The notes: generated by a model not told the origin, from the sequence alone. Positions 1 to 7,248 are shown, numbered from the stretch's first letter. The stretch is 13,580 nt of DNA from a bacterium HR23 (GCA_002923335.1 BEHZ01000038.1:1-13580); one strand, 5' to 3'. Translations and numbers: made by a program.

Positions 1-1048
1 GCGCAAGAGCGTTATCCGCTTCAAGGTGCCCCGGGAACCGGGGGAGGAGATCGCCGTCCACGACCTTATTCGGGGCGAGGTGCGGTGGCAGACCGCCCTG
101 CTGGACGACTTCGTCTGCTTGAAGAGCGACGGCTTCCCCACCTATCACCTGGCGGTGGTAGTGGATGACCACGCCATGCGCATCACCCACGTGTTGCGGG
201 CCGAGGAGTGGCTTCCCAGCACGCCCCGCCATCTGCTCCTTTACCGTGCCCTAGGGTGGAAGCCACCCCTCTTCGCCCACATCCCCATGATCCTGGGCCC
301 CGACCGCTCCAAACTCTCCAAACGCCACGGGGCCACCTCTATCCGGGAATACAACCGCATGGGCTACCTGCCCGAGGCAATGGTAAACTTCCTAGCCCTC
401 CTGGGCTGGTCCCTGGATGAGTCCACGGAGATCATCGGCCGAGAAGACCTTATCCGCCACTTCTCCCTGGAGCGGGTGACCAAGGCGGGCGCCATCTTCA
501 ACCTGGAAAAACTCACCTGGATGAACGGCGTTTACATCCGCCGTCTCCCCCCCGAGGAGTTGGCCCAGCGCCTCCTGCCCTTCCTGGAGCGCCCCCAGGC
601 GGAAGGGGGGCTTCCCGACAGCATCCCCCGCCCCCTGGACAGGGGGTATCTGCATCGCCTCGTCCCCCTGGTGCAGGAGCGCCTGCGCACCCTGTCCGAC
701 GGCCCCACCCTTACCGACTTCTTCTTCCTGGAGGAGTTGGACTACGACCCCGCCCTGCTGGTGCCGACCGGCCTGGATACCCCCACCACCGTGCGTATCC
801 TGCGGGGGGCGCTGGATGCCCTGCGCTCCCTGGCGGTGTGGGACGCCCCCGCTCTGGAGGCAACCCTGCGGCCCCTGTGTGACGCCCTGGGGCTAAAGAC
901 GGGACAGGTGTTCGGCGTGGTGCGCGTCGCCACTACCGGGCGCACCGCTGCACCCCCCCTCTTTCAGACCATGGAGGCGCTGGGCAGAGAGCGGTGTCTG
1001 CGCCGTCTGGAGCGGGCACTGGAGCGCCTGCAGGCGTCTCCCATGTGA
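1..1048 (+). CDS. gltX: Glutamyl-tRNA synthetase, C-terminal part (5' end outside window)
   Basis: Class I aminoacyl-tRNA synthetase that charges tRNA-Glu (possibly also tRNA-Gln) with glutamate in the cytoplasm. The reading frame is open from base 2, so the gene begins upstream; about 348 residues are visible against roughly 470-500 for the family. The fragment opens with the catalytic-domain stretch IRFKVP, continues through FPTYHLAVVVDDHAM and RAEEWLPSTPRH, and carries the KMSKS-class loop as KLSKRHG (311-331). The helical anticodon-binding domain follows (LGWS, NLEKLTWMNG, and a C-terminal region with GLKTGQVFGVVRVATTG), which is typical of GltX. The HIGH motif lies off the window. The TGA stop is only 8 nt from the stop of the convergent dehydrogenase gene, and I see no intrinsic terminator between them. 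Whether the enzyme is discriminating or non-discriminating cannot be told from this part. Confidence 0.96.
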   Translation, partial: RKSVIRFKVPREPGEEIAVHDLIRGEVRWQTALLDDFVCLKSDGFPTYHLAVVVDDHAMRITHVLRAEEWLPSTPRHLLLYRALGWKPPLFAHIPMILGPDRSKLSKRHGATSIREYNRMGYLPEAMVNFLALLGWSLDESTEIIGREDLIRHFSLERVTKAGAIFNLEKLTWMNGVYIRRLPPEELAQRLLPFLERPQAEGGLPDSIPRPLDRGYLHRLVPLVQERLRTLSDGPTLTDFFFLEELDYDPALLVPTGLDTPTTVRILRGALDALRSLAVWDAPALEATLRPLCDALGLKTGQVFGVVRVATTGRTAAPPLFQTMEALGRERCLRRLERALERLQASPM

Positions 1049-1056
1049 ACAGGCCT

Positions 1057-1953
1057 CTAAAGGTCGGGTGCCCTCAGTTGCACCTTGGCTCGCTCCTCCT
1101 GCAAGAGCACCACGGCGTCCGAGTTGAGCCGTCCCCACCCCCGGTTGTGGGCCTCCAGGTATTTCTGCTCCACCAAGGCCAGCAGTTCCACGGGGATATC
1201 CAGTTCCCGCGCCAGTTCCAGGCCCAGGCGCACATCTTTCAGGGCCAGGTCTACAGCGAAGCCGGGCTGGAAGTTGCCCTTGAATAACTGGTTGCGGAGT
1301 CCCCGGCGCAGGCGGTTGTTATCCCCCGAACTGCGGGTAACCGCTTCGTAAAGGGTGCGGGTGGGCACCCCTGCCTTCACCCCAATGGTGAAGGCCTCCC
1401 CCATCAGCACATTGAGAGAAAGGGAGATCAGGTTGTTCACAATCTTGGCGATGCACCCGGCCCCGCTGGGGCCACAGTAAAAGACCTTGGTGCCAATGGC
1501 GTCCAGCAGGGGTTTGACCCGCTGGAACACCTCCTCATCGCCCCCCACCAGCACCGCCAGGTCCCGGGTTTGTGCCCCTGTAACCCCCCCGCTCACAGGG
1601 GCGTCCAGCATAGCGAACCCCTTGGCCCGGAAGGCGGCTGCCACCCTGCGGGCGCAGGAGGGGGAGTTGGTGGAAAGGTCTACATACACCGCCCCCGGTT
1701 GCATCCCCTCCAGGATGCCCCCCGGCCCGAGGGCCACCTCCTCCACCTCCTTTGGACCGGGGAGGGAGGTAAAGACCACTTGGCTGGCATGGGCAACCGC
1801 CCTGGGGTTGCTGGCCCAGCGGGCGCCCAGGGCGATAAGGGGTTGGCCCGCCTCCTCCCGAATGTCGTAGACCACCATCTCGTGCCCCGCCTTCAGCACA
1901 TTGGTGGCCATAGGCCGCCCCATGTTCCCTAGACCAATGAAGCCGACACGCAT
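1057..1953 (-). CDS. 3-hydroxyisobutyrate dehydrogenase family NAD(P)-dependent beta-hydroxyacid dehydrogenase
   Basis: A 298-residue cytoplasmic oxidoreductase of the HIBADH / tartronate semialdehyde reductase (GarR/GlxR) family. Visible motifs: Rossmann loop GFIGLGNMG (4-12), substrate-binding DAPVSGGVTGA (117-127) and the catalytic-lysine segment AKIVNNL (Lys170, Asn174). The C-terminal all-alpha domain includes NFQPGFAVDLALKD, which resembles the GarR segment NFKPGF. Length matches the family. The start is the ATG at 1953, preceded on the minus strand by GAGGGGG with about 6 nt spacing. The same frame stays open to 2163, but that extension has no family similarity and would run through the divergent promoter region. 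Substrate is uncertain: 3-hydroxyisobutyrate (valine breakdown) and tartronate semialdehyde (glycolate/glyoxylate route, fitting the glcDEF genes downstream) are both possible. It is transcribed divergently from the crotonase-like gene. Confidence 0.9.
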   Translation of the reverse strand: MRVGFIGLGNMGRPMATNVLKAGHEMVVYDIREEAGQPLIALGARWASNPRAVAHASQVVFTSLPGPKEVEEVALGPGGILEGMQPGAVYVDLSTNSPSCARRVAAAFRAKGFAMLDAPVSGGVTGAQTRDLAVLVGGDEEVFQRVKPLLDAIGTKVFYCGPSGAGCIAKIVNNLISLSLNVLMGEAFTIGVKAGVPTRTLYEAVTRSSGDNNRLRRGLRNQLFKGNFQPGFAVDLALKDVRLGLELARELDIPVELLALVEQKYLEAHNRGWGRLNSDAVVLLQEERAKVQLRAPDL

Positions 1954-2041
1954 ATGCACCCCCTCAACTGGGCTTCGCCTCGCCTCCAAAGAGCGCCGGG
2001 CCTGTTGAACAGCCCACGCAACCGTGAAGGGTGTCCCCTTG

Positions 2042-2066
2042 AAGGGCCCGAAGGCGCTTGGCCCTT
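2042..2066 (-). other. Hairpin at the 5' end of the dehydrogenase leader
   Basis: Perfect 7-bp inverted repeat AAGGGCC (2042-2048) / GGCCCTT (2060-2066). A further inner stem AAG/CTT can close a GCG loop. It lies immediately downstream of the predicted minus-strand start near 2068, so it would cap the 5' end of that mRNA. No T-tract follows on either strand, so it is not a standard terminator. Function unknown; an mRNA-stabilising stem or an operator are possibilities. Confidence 0.45.
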
Positions 2067-2074
2067 GTATCTGC

Positions 2075-2103
2075 AGGATAGGGCTTCCGCCCCAGAAAGG
2101 CAA
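2075..2103 (-). promoter_or_regulatory. Sigma70-type promoter for the dehydrogenase gene
   Basis: Read on the minus strand: TTGCCT (2103-2098), 17 bp, TATCCT (2080-2075). Transcription would begin near 2068, giving a leader of about 115 nt before the ATG at 1953. That is much longer than the other leaders predicted here and contains a hairpin at its very 5' end (2042-2066). The -35 box lies 4 bp from the -35 box of the divergent plus-strand promoter. Confidence 0.5.
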
Positions 2104-2107
2104 CCCA

Positions 2108-2136
2108 TTGCACCCCTGGGCAAGAGGGGCTATTAT
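2108..2136 (+). promoter_or_regulatory. Sigma70-type promoter for the crotonase-like gene
   Basis: TTGCAC (2108-2113), 17 bp, TATTAT (2131-2136). A start near 2143 would give a leader of about 14 nt that begins almost at the Shine-Dalgarno sequence AGGAGG (2146-2151). This is the best-matched promoter in the divergent region. Confidence 0.6.
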
Positions 2137-2156
2137 CCCTGCGGAAGGAGGTGGCC

Positions 2157-3011
2157 ATGACACAGTTCGTCCGCACCGAGGTGCGCAACGGCGTCTTCCT
2201 GGTAACCCTCTCCGACCCCCGCACCCGCAACGCCATGGGGCCGGAGATGACCCAGCAACTCTACGACACCCTGGACACCTTCGAGGCCAACCCCGACCTG
2301 CGGGTGCTGGTGCTCACGGGAGAGGACCCCGCCTTCTGCTCTGGGGCGAATGTGCGGGGCTTCCAGCAAGCCATTGAGCAACGCCAGCAGGAGACCGCCC
2401 CACCCCCACCTCCCTCGCCCTGGGAACTGATGGAACGGCGCTACTCCTTACGGGCACGCCGGAGGGAGACGGGAGGCGAGAGCGCCCGCTTCCTCCCCTT
2501 GCGCATCTGGGACCTGCCTAAGCCCTCCATTGCAGCCGTCAACGGCTTCGCCTACGGCGTGGGAGCGGGCCTGGCCCTCTCCTGCGACATCCGCATCGCC
2601 TCGGAGCGGGCCGAGTTCGCCGAGGCCTTCATCCGCGTGGGCCTTATCCCCGCCGATGGCTCTTGCTGGCAACTCCCCCGCCTCATCGGGCTCAGCAACA
2701 CCCTCCTCATGCAGTATACCGGCGACCCTGTGAAAGCCGAGGAGGCCCTGCGCTGGGGCCTGGTGAGCAAAGTGGTGCCCCACGAGCGCCTGCTGGAGGA
2801 AGCCATGGCCCTGGCCGAGCGCCTGGCCCGTGGCCCCACTTTTTCCATGGGCCTTATCAAATACCTGGTGCATCAGGGGCTGACCACCGATTTCCGCACC
2901 CACCTGGAATGGGCAGGGGTCGCCCAGGACCTGGCACGGGAGACGGAGGACCATAAAGAGGGGGTGCGGGCCTTCCTGGAGAAGCGCCGGCCCGTCTTCA
3001 AGGGGCGCTAA
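2157..3011 (+). CDS. Crotonase-fold (enoyl-CoA hydratase/isomerase family) protein, non-canonical active site
   Basis: A 284-residue acyl-CoA enzyme of the crotonase superfamily. Fold landmarks are present: N-terminal RNAM, oxyanion-hole segment FCSGAN (60-65), second oxyanion segment AAVNGFAYGVGAGLALSCD, and C-terminal GLVSKVV. The two catalytic glutamates of classical hydratases (Glu144 and Glu164 of rat mitochondrial enzyme) align here with Gly138 and Phe158. An aspartate, Asp167 in GLIPADG, lies close to the position of the PaaG-type isomerase aspartate (GLVPDSG). A proline-rich, Arg-rich insertion (about residues 69-112) separates the two oxyanion segments. It is therefore better called a crotonase-family protein, perhaps an isomerase or CoA lyase/thioesterase, than an enoyl-CoA hydratase. 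The ATG at 2157 is chosen because AGGAGG (2146-2151) overlaps the in-frame GTG at 2151 and is well spaced from the ATG. Confidence 0.88.
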   Translation: MTQFVRTEVRNGVFLVTLSDPRTRNAMGPEMTQQLYDTLDTFEANPDLRVLVLTGEDPAFCSGANVRGFQQAIEQRQQETAPPPPPSPWELMERRYSLRARRRETGGESARFLPLRIWDLPKPSIAAVNGFAYGVGAGLALSCDIRIASERAEFAEAFIRVGLIPADGSCWQLPRLIGLSNTLLMQYTGDPVKAEEALRWGLVSKVVPHERLLEEAMALAERLARGPTFSMGLIKYLVHQGLTTDFRTHLEWAGVAQDLARETEDHKEGVRAFLEKRRPVFKGR

Positions 3012-3216
3012 GGGAGCGTCGGAAAGGGGCCACACGCACAAAGAATATCGCTTTCCTTCCTCCTCCCGCCCACGGCGACGCCCCTTCTGGCACCGATGGA
3101 GAAAAAAGGCGGGGGTCTTGGGAATGTGGCTTGGGGTAGCATGTGCGGCGGTGCTCATCGCCTGGCTGATGAGCCGATGCCTGCCGTCTCCCCCGGAATA
3201 GCCCCATAGCCCCCTT

Positions 3217-4158
3217 CTACCCACCTGCGACGCCGGGGAAACGGCGTAGCATCGCCTCCACCTCCTCCCGGGTGGGCATGGCCTCCTGGGCGCCAGGTTT
3301 GGTAACCGCCACCGCCCCCGCAGCATTGGCGAAGCGGACGGCGTCCCGCAACCCCATCCCCTCGGCCAGGGCGACGGTCAGGGCTCCGCAAAAGGCGTCC
3401 CCCGCCCCCACTGTGTCCACCGCCTGAACGGGGAAGGCCGGGAGGTGTCCCTCCGCCTCGGCGGTTTTGAAGAAGGCCCCCCGCTCCCCCAGGGTAATAA
3501 CGACCCCCTGGCACCCCCGTGCCAGCAACGCCTCGCTTGCCCGACGAGCGCCCTCCCGGTCCCGCACAGGGTGGCCTACCAGGGCCTCGGCCTCCGTTTC
3601 GTTGGGGACGATGTAGTGGGCGAAGGGGTAGAGAGCGGGAGGGAAGGGCTTGGCCGGAGCAGGGTTGAACACCACCAGAACGCCCAGGTCTCGGGCAGCG
3701 CGGGCCACCTCCAGCAGGAGCAGGGGCGACACCTCCAGACAGAAGAGGACCGCATCGGCATGGCGCAGGAGACGCTGGGCCTTCTTCGCCTCCTCCGGCC
3801 CACACCGCCCGTTGGCGCCCACCACCTGGACGATGCGGTTCTGGCCCGAGGCGTCCACTTCTATAAAGGCGACACCCGAGGGGGCCAGGTCGTCCTGCCC
3901 TACCCCTTCCAGGGAGACACCGGCGGCCGTGAGGCTGGCCAGCAGGTCCTGGCCAAAGGTATCGTTCCCCACTCGCCCGACCAGGCTACTGCGGGCCCCC
4001 AGGCGGGCACAAGCGACGGCCTGGTTGGCCCCTTTCCCCCCAGGGGTGATAAAGAAGCGCTCCCCCACTACCGTCTCCCCAGGGTTGGGGAAGCGCGGGG
4101 TTACCACCACCAGGTCCATATTGATCCCACCCACCACCAGGATATGGGGCGCCGGCAT
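3217..4158 (-). CDS. rbsK: Ribokinase-family (PfkB) sugar kinase, probably ribokinase
   Basis: A 313-residue cytoplasmic PfkB-fold kinase that phosphorylates a sugar with ATP; ribokinase makes ribose 5-phosphate. Signatures: N-terminal VVGGINMDLVV, substrate motif GGKGANQA (40-47), the ribokinase-typical FNPAPA (164-169), NETEAE (186-191), and the anion-hole/catalytic motif DTVGAGDAF (248-256) with Asp254 as the expected base. Length is typical of RbsK (about 310). The ATG at 4158 is preceded on the minus strand by AGGAGG with 7 nt spacing. There is no ribose transporter or rbsD next to it, so another substrate (a nucleoside or deoxyribose) remains possible. It converges with the crotonase gene across about 205 bp and diverges from the BtuF-like gene. 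Confidence 0.88.
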   Translation of the reverse strand: MPAPHILVVGGINMDLVVVTPRFPNPGETVVGERFFITPGGKGANQAVACARLGARSSLVGRVGNDTFGQDLLASLTAAGVSLEGVGQDDLAPSGVAFIEVDASGQNRIVQVVGANGRCGPEEAKKAQRLLRHADAVLFCLEVSPLLLLEVARAARDLGVLVVFNPAPAKPFPPALYPFAHYIVPNETEAEALVGHPVRDREGARRASEALLARGCQGVVITLGERGAFFKTAEAEGHLPAFPVQAVDTVGAGDAFCGALTVALAEGMGLRDAVRFANAAGAVAVTKPGAQEAMPTREEVEAMLRRFPGVAGG

Positions 4159-4185
4159 AGGCCCACCTCCTCGGAACGCCTCTCC

Positions 4186-4214
4186 ATTGTGGCGCAGGAC
4201 AAGGCCGAGGGCAA
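4186..4214 (-). promoter_or_regulatory. Probable promoter for the ribokinase gene
   Basis: On the minus strand: TTGCCC (4214-4209), 17 bp, CACAAT (4191-4186), 27 nt before the ATG at 4158. Each box matches the sigma70 consensus at 4 of 6 positions. A moderate match, supported by position and by similarity of the -35 to others in this window. Confidence 0.4.
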
Positions 4215-4224
4215 GGGCGGGGGC

Positions 4225-4254
4225 TTGCGCCCGTATCCCCCCGTCTGCTATCCT
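4225..4254 (+). promoter_or_regulatory. Probable promoter for the BtuF-like gene
   Basis: TTGCGC (4225-4230), 18 bp, TATCCT (4249-4254). A start near 4261 would coincide with the beginning of the GAGGGGAGGG Shine-Dalgarno region (4261-4270), giving a leader of about 15 nt before the ATG at 4276. The -10 is embedded in GCTATCCTGCC, repeated exactly upstream of the gene at 5312. Confidence 0.5.
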
Positions 4255-4275
4255 GCCGGCGAGGGGAGGGCACCC

Positions 4276-5216
4276 ATGCGCATCGTCTCCCTTTTGCCCA
4301 GCGCCACTGAAATCGCCTTCGCCCTCGGCTTAGGCGAGCAGGTGGTGGCGGTAAGCCATGAGTGCGACTACCCCCCAGAGGTGCGGGGCAAACCGTGTGC
4401 CGTTCACTGCGTCTTTGACCCCTCCTCCATGACCCCCGCCCAGATAGATGGCACCGTCCGCTCCCTGTTGGAGCAGGGCAAGCCTATCTACCGCCTGGAC
4501 AGGGCAGTGCTGGAGGCGGTGCGCCCCGACCTGGTTCTCACCCAGGCGCTATGTGAGGTGTGCGCCGTGCCCCAGCGGGCAGTCCTCCAGGAGATTCAGA
4601 GCCTTCAGCCCCCTCCCCGTCTCCTCTCCCTTGACCCCCACTCTTTAGAGGGGGTTCTGCAGGACATTCTCTCCGTAGGGGAAGCCACCGGGACCCTCCC
4701 CACCGCCCAAAGGGTAGAGAGGGTCTGCGTCAGCGGATTGAACGGGTAGCGCAGGGCACCCGACGCCTTCGCCACCGCCCTCGGGTGGTGTGCCTTGAGT
4801 GGCTGGACCCTCTCATTGTGGCGGGCCACTGGGTGCCAGAGATGGTCGCCCTGGCCGGCGGAGAGGACGTCCTGGGACGGCCCAGCCTGCCCTCTTTTAC
4901 CGTCTCCTGGGCACAGGTGGTAGATGCCCAGCCCCAAGTGCTGGTGCTGATGCCCTGCGGATATACGGCGGAGCAGACCCTCCAGCAGGTCGGCCTGCTG
5001 GCCCGCCTGCCCGGCTGGGACAGGCTCCCGGCGGTGCGTCAGGGCAAGGTCTTCGCCACCAACGCCCACGCCTACTACAGCCGTCCCGGCCCGCGGCTGG
5101 TAGAGGGCTTGGAGATGCTGGCCGAGATGCTTCACCCGGAGCGCTTCAGGGGATATCTGGGGCCAGGGCGGGCTTTCTCCGTGCCCGCCTACGCCCTGGC
5201 AGGCGCCCACTCCTAG
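4276..5216 (+). pseudogene. BtuF-like cobalamin-binding protein, interrupted by a one-base frameshift
   Basis: COG0614-type periplasmic-binding-fold protein of the cobalamin-binding (BtuF-like) group. The N-terminal part starts at ATG 4276 with MRIVSLLPSATEIAFALGLG and HECDYPPEVRG, then runs into a TAG at 4747-4749 (157 aa). The C-terminal part (VVCLEWLDPLIVAGHWVPEM, GRAFSV near the end) continues in another frame to the TAG at 5214-5216. Frame 1 homology stops and frame 0 homology begins around 4710-4735; adding one base near the GGG at 4721-4723 would join them into a single protein of about 313 aa, the usual size. No signal peptide is visible, as in many members of this family. Either a real inactivating deletion or a base-call error in a G-run; no classical slippery heptamer supports programmed frameshifting. 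Its ligand is inferred from family only. Confidence 0.85.
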
Positions 5217-5272
5217 CCCCCTTCCCCCACCGGCACGGCTGCCGAGGAGCAGGGCCGGAGAGCGTGTCACCC

Positions 5273-5302
5273 TTTACCTCACCCCCTGGGGCGTGCTATC
5301 CT
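5273..5302 (+). promoter_or_regulatory. Probable promoter for the winged-helix-like gene and glcD
   Basis: TTTACC (5273-5278), 18 bp, TATCCT (5297-5302) within GCTATCCTGCC. The -10 ends only 9 nt before the ATG at 5312 and no Shine-Dalgarno sequence is visible, so the transcript would be leaderless or nearly so. Confidence 0.45.
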
Positions 5303-5311
5303 GCCTCTGGA

Positions 5312-5710
5312 ATGGCCAAAGTCAACAAGACGGAACGGCAGTTAGCCCGTAAGCGAGAGGAGGAGATTCAGAACATCCTCTTCGCCCTCCTGCGTGCCCA
5401 GCACGACCCCTCCCGCCCTGATGTGCAGGAGCACGGCCTGGACGAGCGCGACCTGGCCTTTGAAGCGGACCTCATCATCCCTGCCGAGATGGAAATGGCG
5501 GTCTACGCCACCCAGAAACGGGGGCATATCCTTTCCCTGTTGCGGACCATGAAGAGCCGGGGGCTAGTGGAATACACCCCCACGCCTCCGACCGGTGTCT
5601 ATCGGGTGCGCCTCACCCCCCAGGGAAAGGAAGTGGCCCTGCATATCCTTCGCCCCTGGTGGGCACGCCTGCGGGACGCCTTCCGCCGTCGGCGTTTCTT
5701 CCACCTCTAG
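5312..5710 (+). CDS. Small winged-helix-like protein of unknown function, upstream of glcD
   Basis: A 132-residue soluble, highly charged protein that I do not recognise as a named family. The N-terminus is a charged helix (KTERQLARKREEEIQNILFALLRAQ). The middle contains EMEMAVYATQKRGHILSLLRTMKSRGLVEYT, followed by VYRVRLTPQGKEVA. That pattern of helix, 'L..RGLVEY', beta-strand and 'LTPQGKE' resembles the recognition helix and wing of MarR/PadR-type regulators. The C-terminus is very basic (RDAFRRRRFF). It lies directly upstream of glcD: its TAG stop (5708-5710) overlaps the AGGAGG (5709-5714) of glcD, so the two are almost certainly cotranscribed and may be translationally coupled. A regulator of the glycolate oxidase genes is a reasonable guess from context only. 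Start ATG 5312 is the first after the predicted promoter; the frame upstream is open but lacks support. Confidence 0.7.
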   Translation: MAKVNKTERQLARKREEEIQNILFALLRAQHDPSRPDVQEHGLDERDLAFEADLIIPAEMEMAVYATQKRGHILSLLRTMKSRGLVEYTPTPPTGVYRVRLTPQGKEVALHILRPWWARLRDAFRRRRFFHL

Positions 5711-5719
5711 GAGGACCGG

Positions 5720-7156
5720 ATGCAAGCCCCCTCCGCCCTCGCCCACGCCCTCCGCCGTATCGTGGGGGAGAAATATGTGCTGACGACGCCCGAAGCCCTC
5801 CTGGTCTACGCATACGACGGCTCGGTAGACCGCTCCCTCCCGGGCCTGGTGGTGCTCCCCGGCTCGGCCGAGGAGACGGTGCAGGTGGTGCGCACCGTGC
5901 GTGAGGCCGGCTGGCCCTTGGTGCCCCGAGGGGCGGGGACGGGCCTCTCAGGGGGAGCGGTGCCTCTCCAGGGAGCGGTGGTGCTCTCCCTGGCACGCCT
6001 CAACCGCATCCTGGAGATAGACCCGGACAACATGCGGGCCGTGGTGGAGCCGGGCGTGGCCAACCTGGATATCAGCAAAGCGGTTCAGCCCTACGGCCTC
6101 TACTATGCCCCCGACCCCTCCAGCCAGAAGGCGTGCACCATAGGGGGCAACATAGCGGAAAACGCCGGCGGGCCCCACTGCCTCGCCTACGGCGTGACCA
6201 CCAACCATGTCCTCGGCCTGGAGGTGGTGCTGGCAAACGGCTCACGAGTATGGCTGGGAGGGAAACTCCAGGAGGAAGGAGGCTACGACCTGCGGGGCAT
6301 CGTCATCGGCTCCGAAGGGATGCTGGCAGTAGTAACCAAAATCGTGGTGCGCCTTCTGCCCCTCCCTGAGGCGGTGAAGACCCTGCTGGCGGTCTTCCGA
6401 GAGATAGACCAGGCCAGTTCTGCCGTCTCCGCCATTATCGCCAGCGGGATGGTGCCCTCTGCCCTGGAGATGCTGGACCGCCTCACCATTGAGGCGGTGG
6501 AGCCGGCCGTGCACGCCGGCTACCCCAAAGAGGCAGGAGCGGTGCTCCTAGTGGAGGTGGACGGCCTACGGGAGGCGGTAGAGGTTCAGGGGGCTCAGGT
6601 GGAGGCCATCTGCCGGGAGATGGGAGCGGTAGAGGTGCGCTCGGCCGAGAACCCCCAGGAGCGGGAGCGCCTCTGGGCGGGACGCAAGGGCGCCCTGGGC
6701 GCTTTAGGACGCTTGGCCCCCAACTACCTCCTCTTGGACGGCGTGGTGCCCCGCACCCGTATCGTGGAGGCCCTGCGCCGTATCCGTGCCATCTCCGAAT
6801 ACTATCGCCTCCCCATCGCCAATGTCTTCCACGCCGGCGATGGCAATCTCCACCCCTGCATCCTGTTTGATGAGCGGGACGCCGACCAACTCCGCCGAGC
6901 CAAAGAGGCCGGCGGGGCCATCCTGAAGATGTGCGTGGAACTGGGAGGCGCCTTATCAGGGGAGCACGGCGTCGGCCTGGAGAAGCAGGAATATATGCCC
7001 CTCTACTTCACACCCGAGGACCTGCAGGCCATGGCCAAACTCCCCCAGGCCTTCGGCTCCGCCGACTTCCTGAACCCGGGGAAGGTCTTCCCCCAAGGGA
7101 AGGTTCCCACCGCCTTTCGCCCCACCACCCGCCTTCCCGCTGATGCGATTATTTAG
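5720..7156 (+). CDS. glcD: Glycolate oxidase subunit GlcD (FAD-linked 2-hydroxyacid dehydrogenase)
   Basis: A 478-residue FAD-dependent catalytic subunit (E. coli GlcD is 499) that oxidises glycolate to glyoxylate, or a related 2-hydroxyacid such as D-lactate, passing electrons to the Fe-S subunit at the membrane. The PCMH-type FAD domain shows PRGAGTGLSGGA (69-80), then YAPDPSSQKACTIGGNIAEN and AGGPHCLAYGVT, a signature close to GlcD rather than generic lactate dehydrogenases. The C-terminal FAD-oxidase cap has NVFHAGDGNLHP and GALSGEHGVGLEK and ends with the usual FLNPGKVFP. ATG 5720 has AGGAGG at 5709-5714 overlapping the previous stop codon. A 92-nt gap with its own promoter separates it from glcE. 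Substrate preference cannot be settled from sequence alone. Confidence 0.93.
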   Translation: MQAPSALAHALRRIVGEKYVLTTPEALLVYAYDGSVDRSLPGLVVLPGSAEETVQVVRTVREAGWPLVPRGAGTGLSGGAVPLQGAVVLSLARLNRILEIDPDNMRAVVEPGVANLDISKAVQPYGLYYAPDPSSQKACTIGGNIAENAGGPHCLAYGVTTNHVLGLEVVLANGSRVWLGGKLQEEGGYDLRGIVIGSEGMLAVVTKIVVRLLPLPEAVKTLLAVFREIDQASSAVSAIIASGMVPSALEMLDRLTIEAVEPAVHAGYPKEAGAVLLVEVDGLREAVEVQGAQVEAICREMGAVEVRSAENPQERERLWAGRKGALGALGRLAPNYLLLDGVVPRTRIVEALRRIRAISEYYRLPIANVFHAGDGNLHPCILFDERDADQLRRAKEAGGAILKMCVELGGALSGEHGVGLEKQEYMPLYFTPEDLQAMAKLPQAFGSADFLNPGKVFPQGKVPTAFRPTTRLPADAII

Positions 7157-7185
7157 GCTCTGCGTCCCCAGCCAAGGCCAGCGGG

Positions 7186-7214
7186 TGGACGAATCTTATC
7201 AGCATCGTTATAAT
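7186..7214 (+). promoter_or_regulatory. Internal promoter for glcE-glcF
   Basis: TGGACG (7186-7191), 17 bp, perfect TATAAT (7209-7214), in the short gap between glcD and glcE. A start near 7221 leaves about 28 nt before the TTG start codon at 7249. This allows glcEF to be expressed apart from glcD. Confidence 0.6.
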
Positions 7215-7248
7215 TAGCCTGCACTCGACCCTCCTTGAGGAGATTGCT

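Noticed and set aside
1954..2163. N-terminal extension of the dehydrogenase to 2163
   Set aside because: The extension would overlap the crotonase start and both promoters, and has no resemblance to the family, whose N-terminus begins at MRVGFIGLG.
3021..3056. GGAAAG/CTTTCC as a terminator for the crotonase-like gene
   Set aside because: Only 6 bp with a 24-nt loop and no T-run; too weak to support.
2448..3326. Long minus-strand open frames opposite the crotonase and glcF genes (also 8814-9836)
   Set aside because: They are composition-driven shadows of GC-rich genes, with repetitive Gly/His/Gln-rich translations and no family resemblance.
3445..4275. N-terminal extension of the BtuF-like gene across the ribokinase gene
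   Set aside because: The extension is antisense to a well-supported ribokinase gene; homology and a good Shine-Dalgarno place the start at 4276.
4711..4735. Programmed -1 frameshift in the BtuF-like gene
   Set aside because: No X-XXY-YYZ slippery heptamer, upstream Shine-Dalgarno-like stimulator or clear downstream pseudoknot is seen in the relevant frame.
4785..5216. Independent gene starting at 4785
   Set aside because: It lacks its own ribosome site, and its sequence is the C-terminal half of the BtuF-like protein; the same frame is open upstream with matching sequence.
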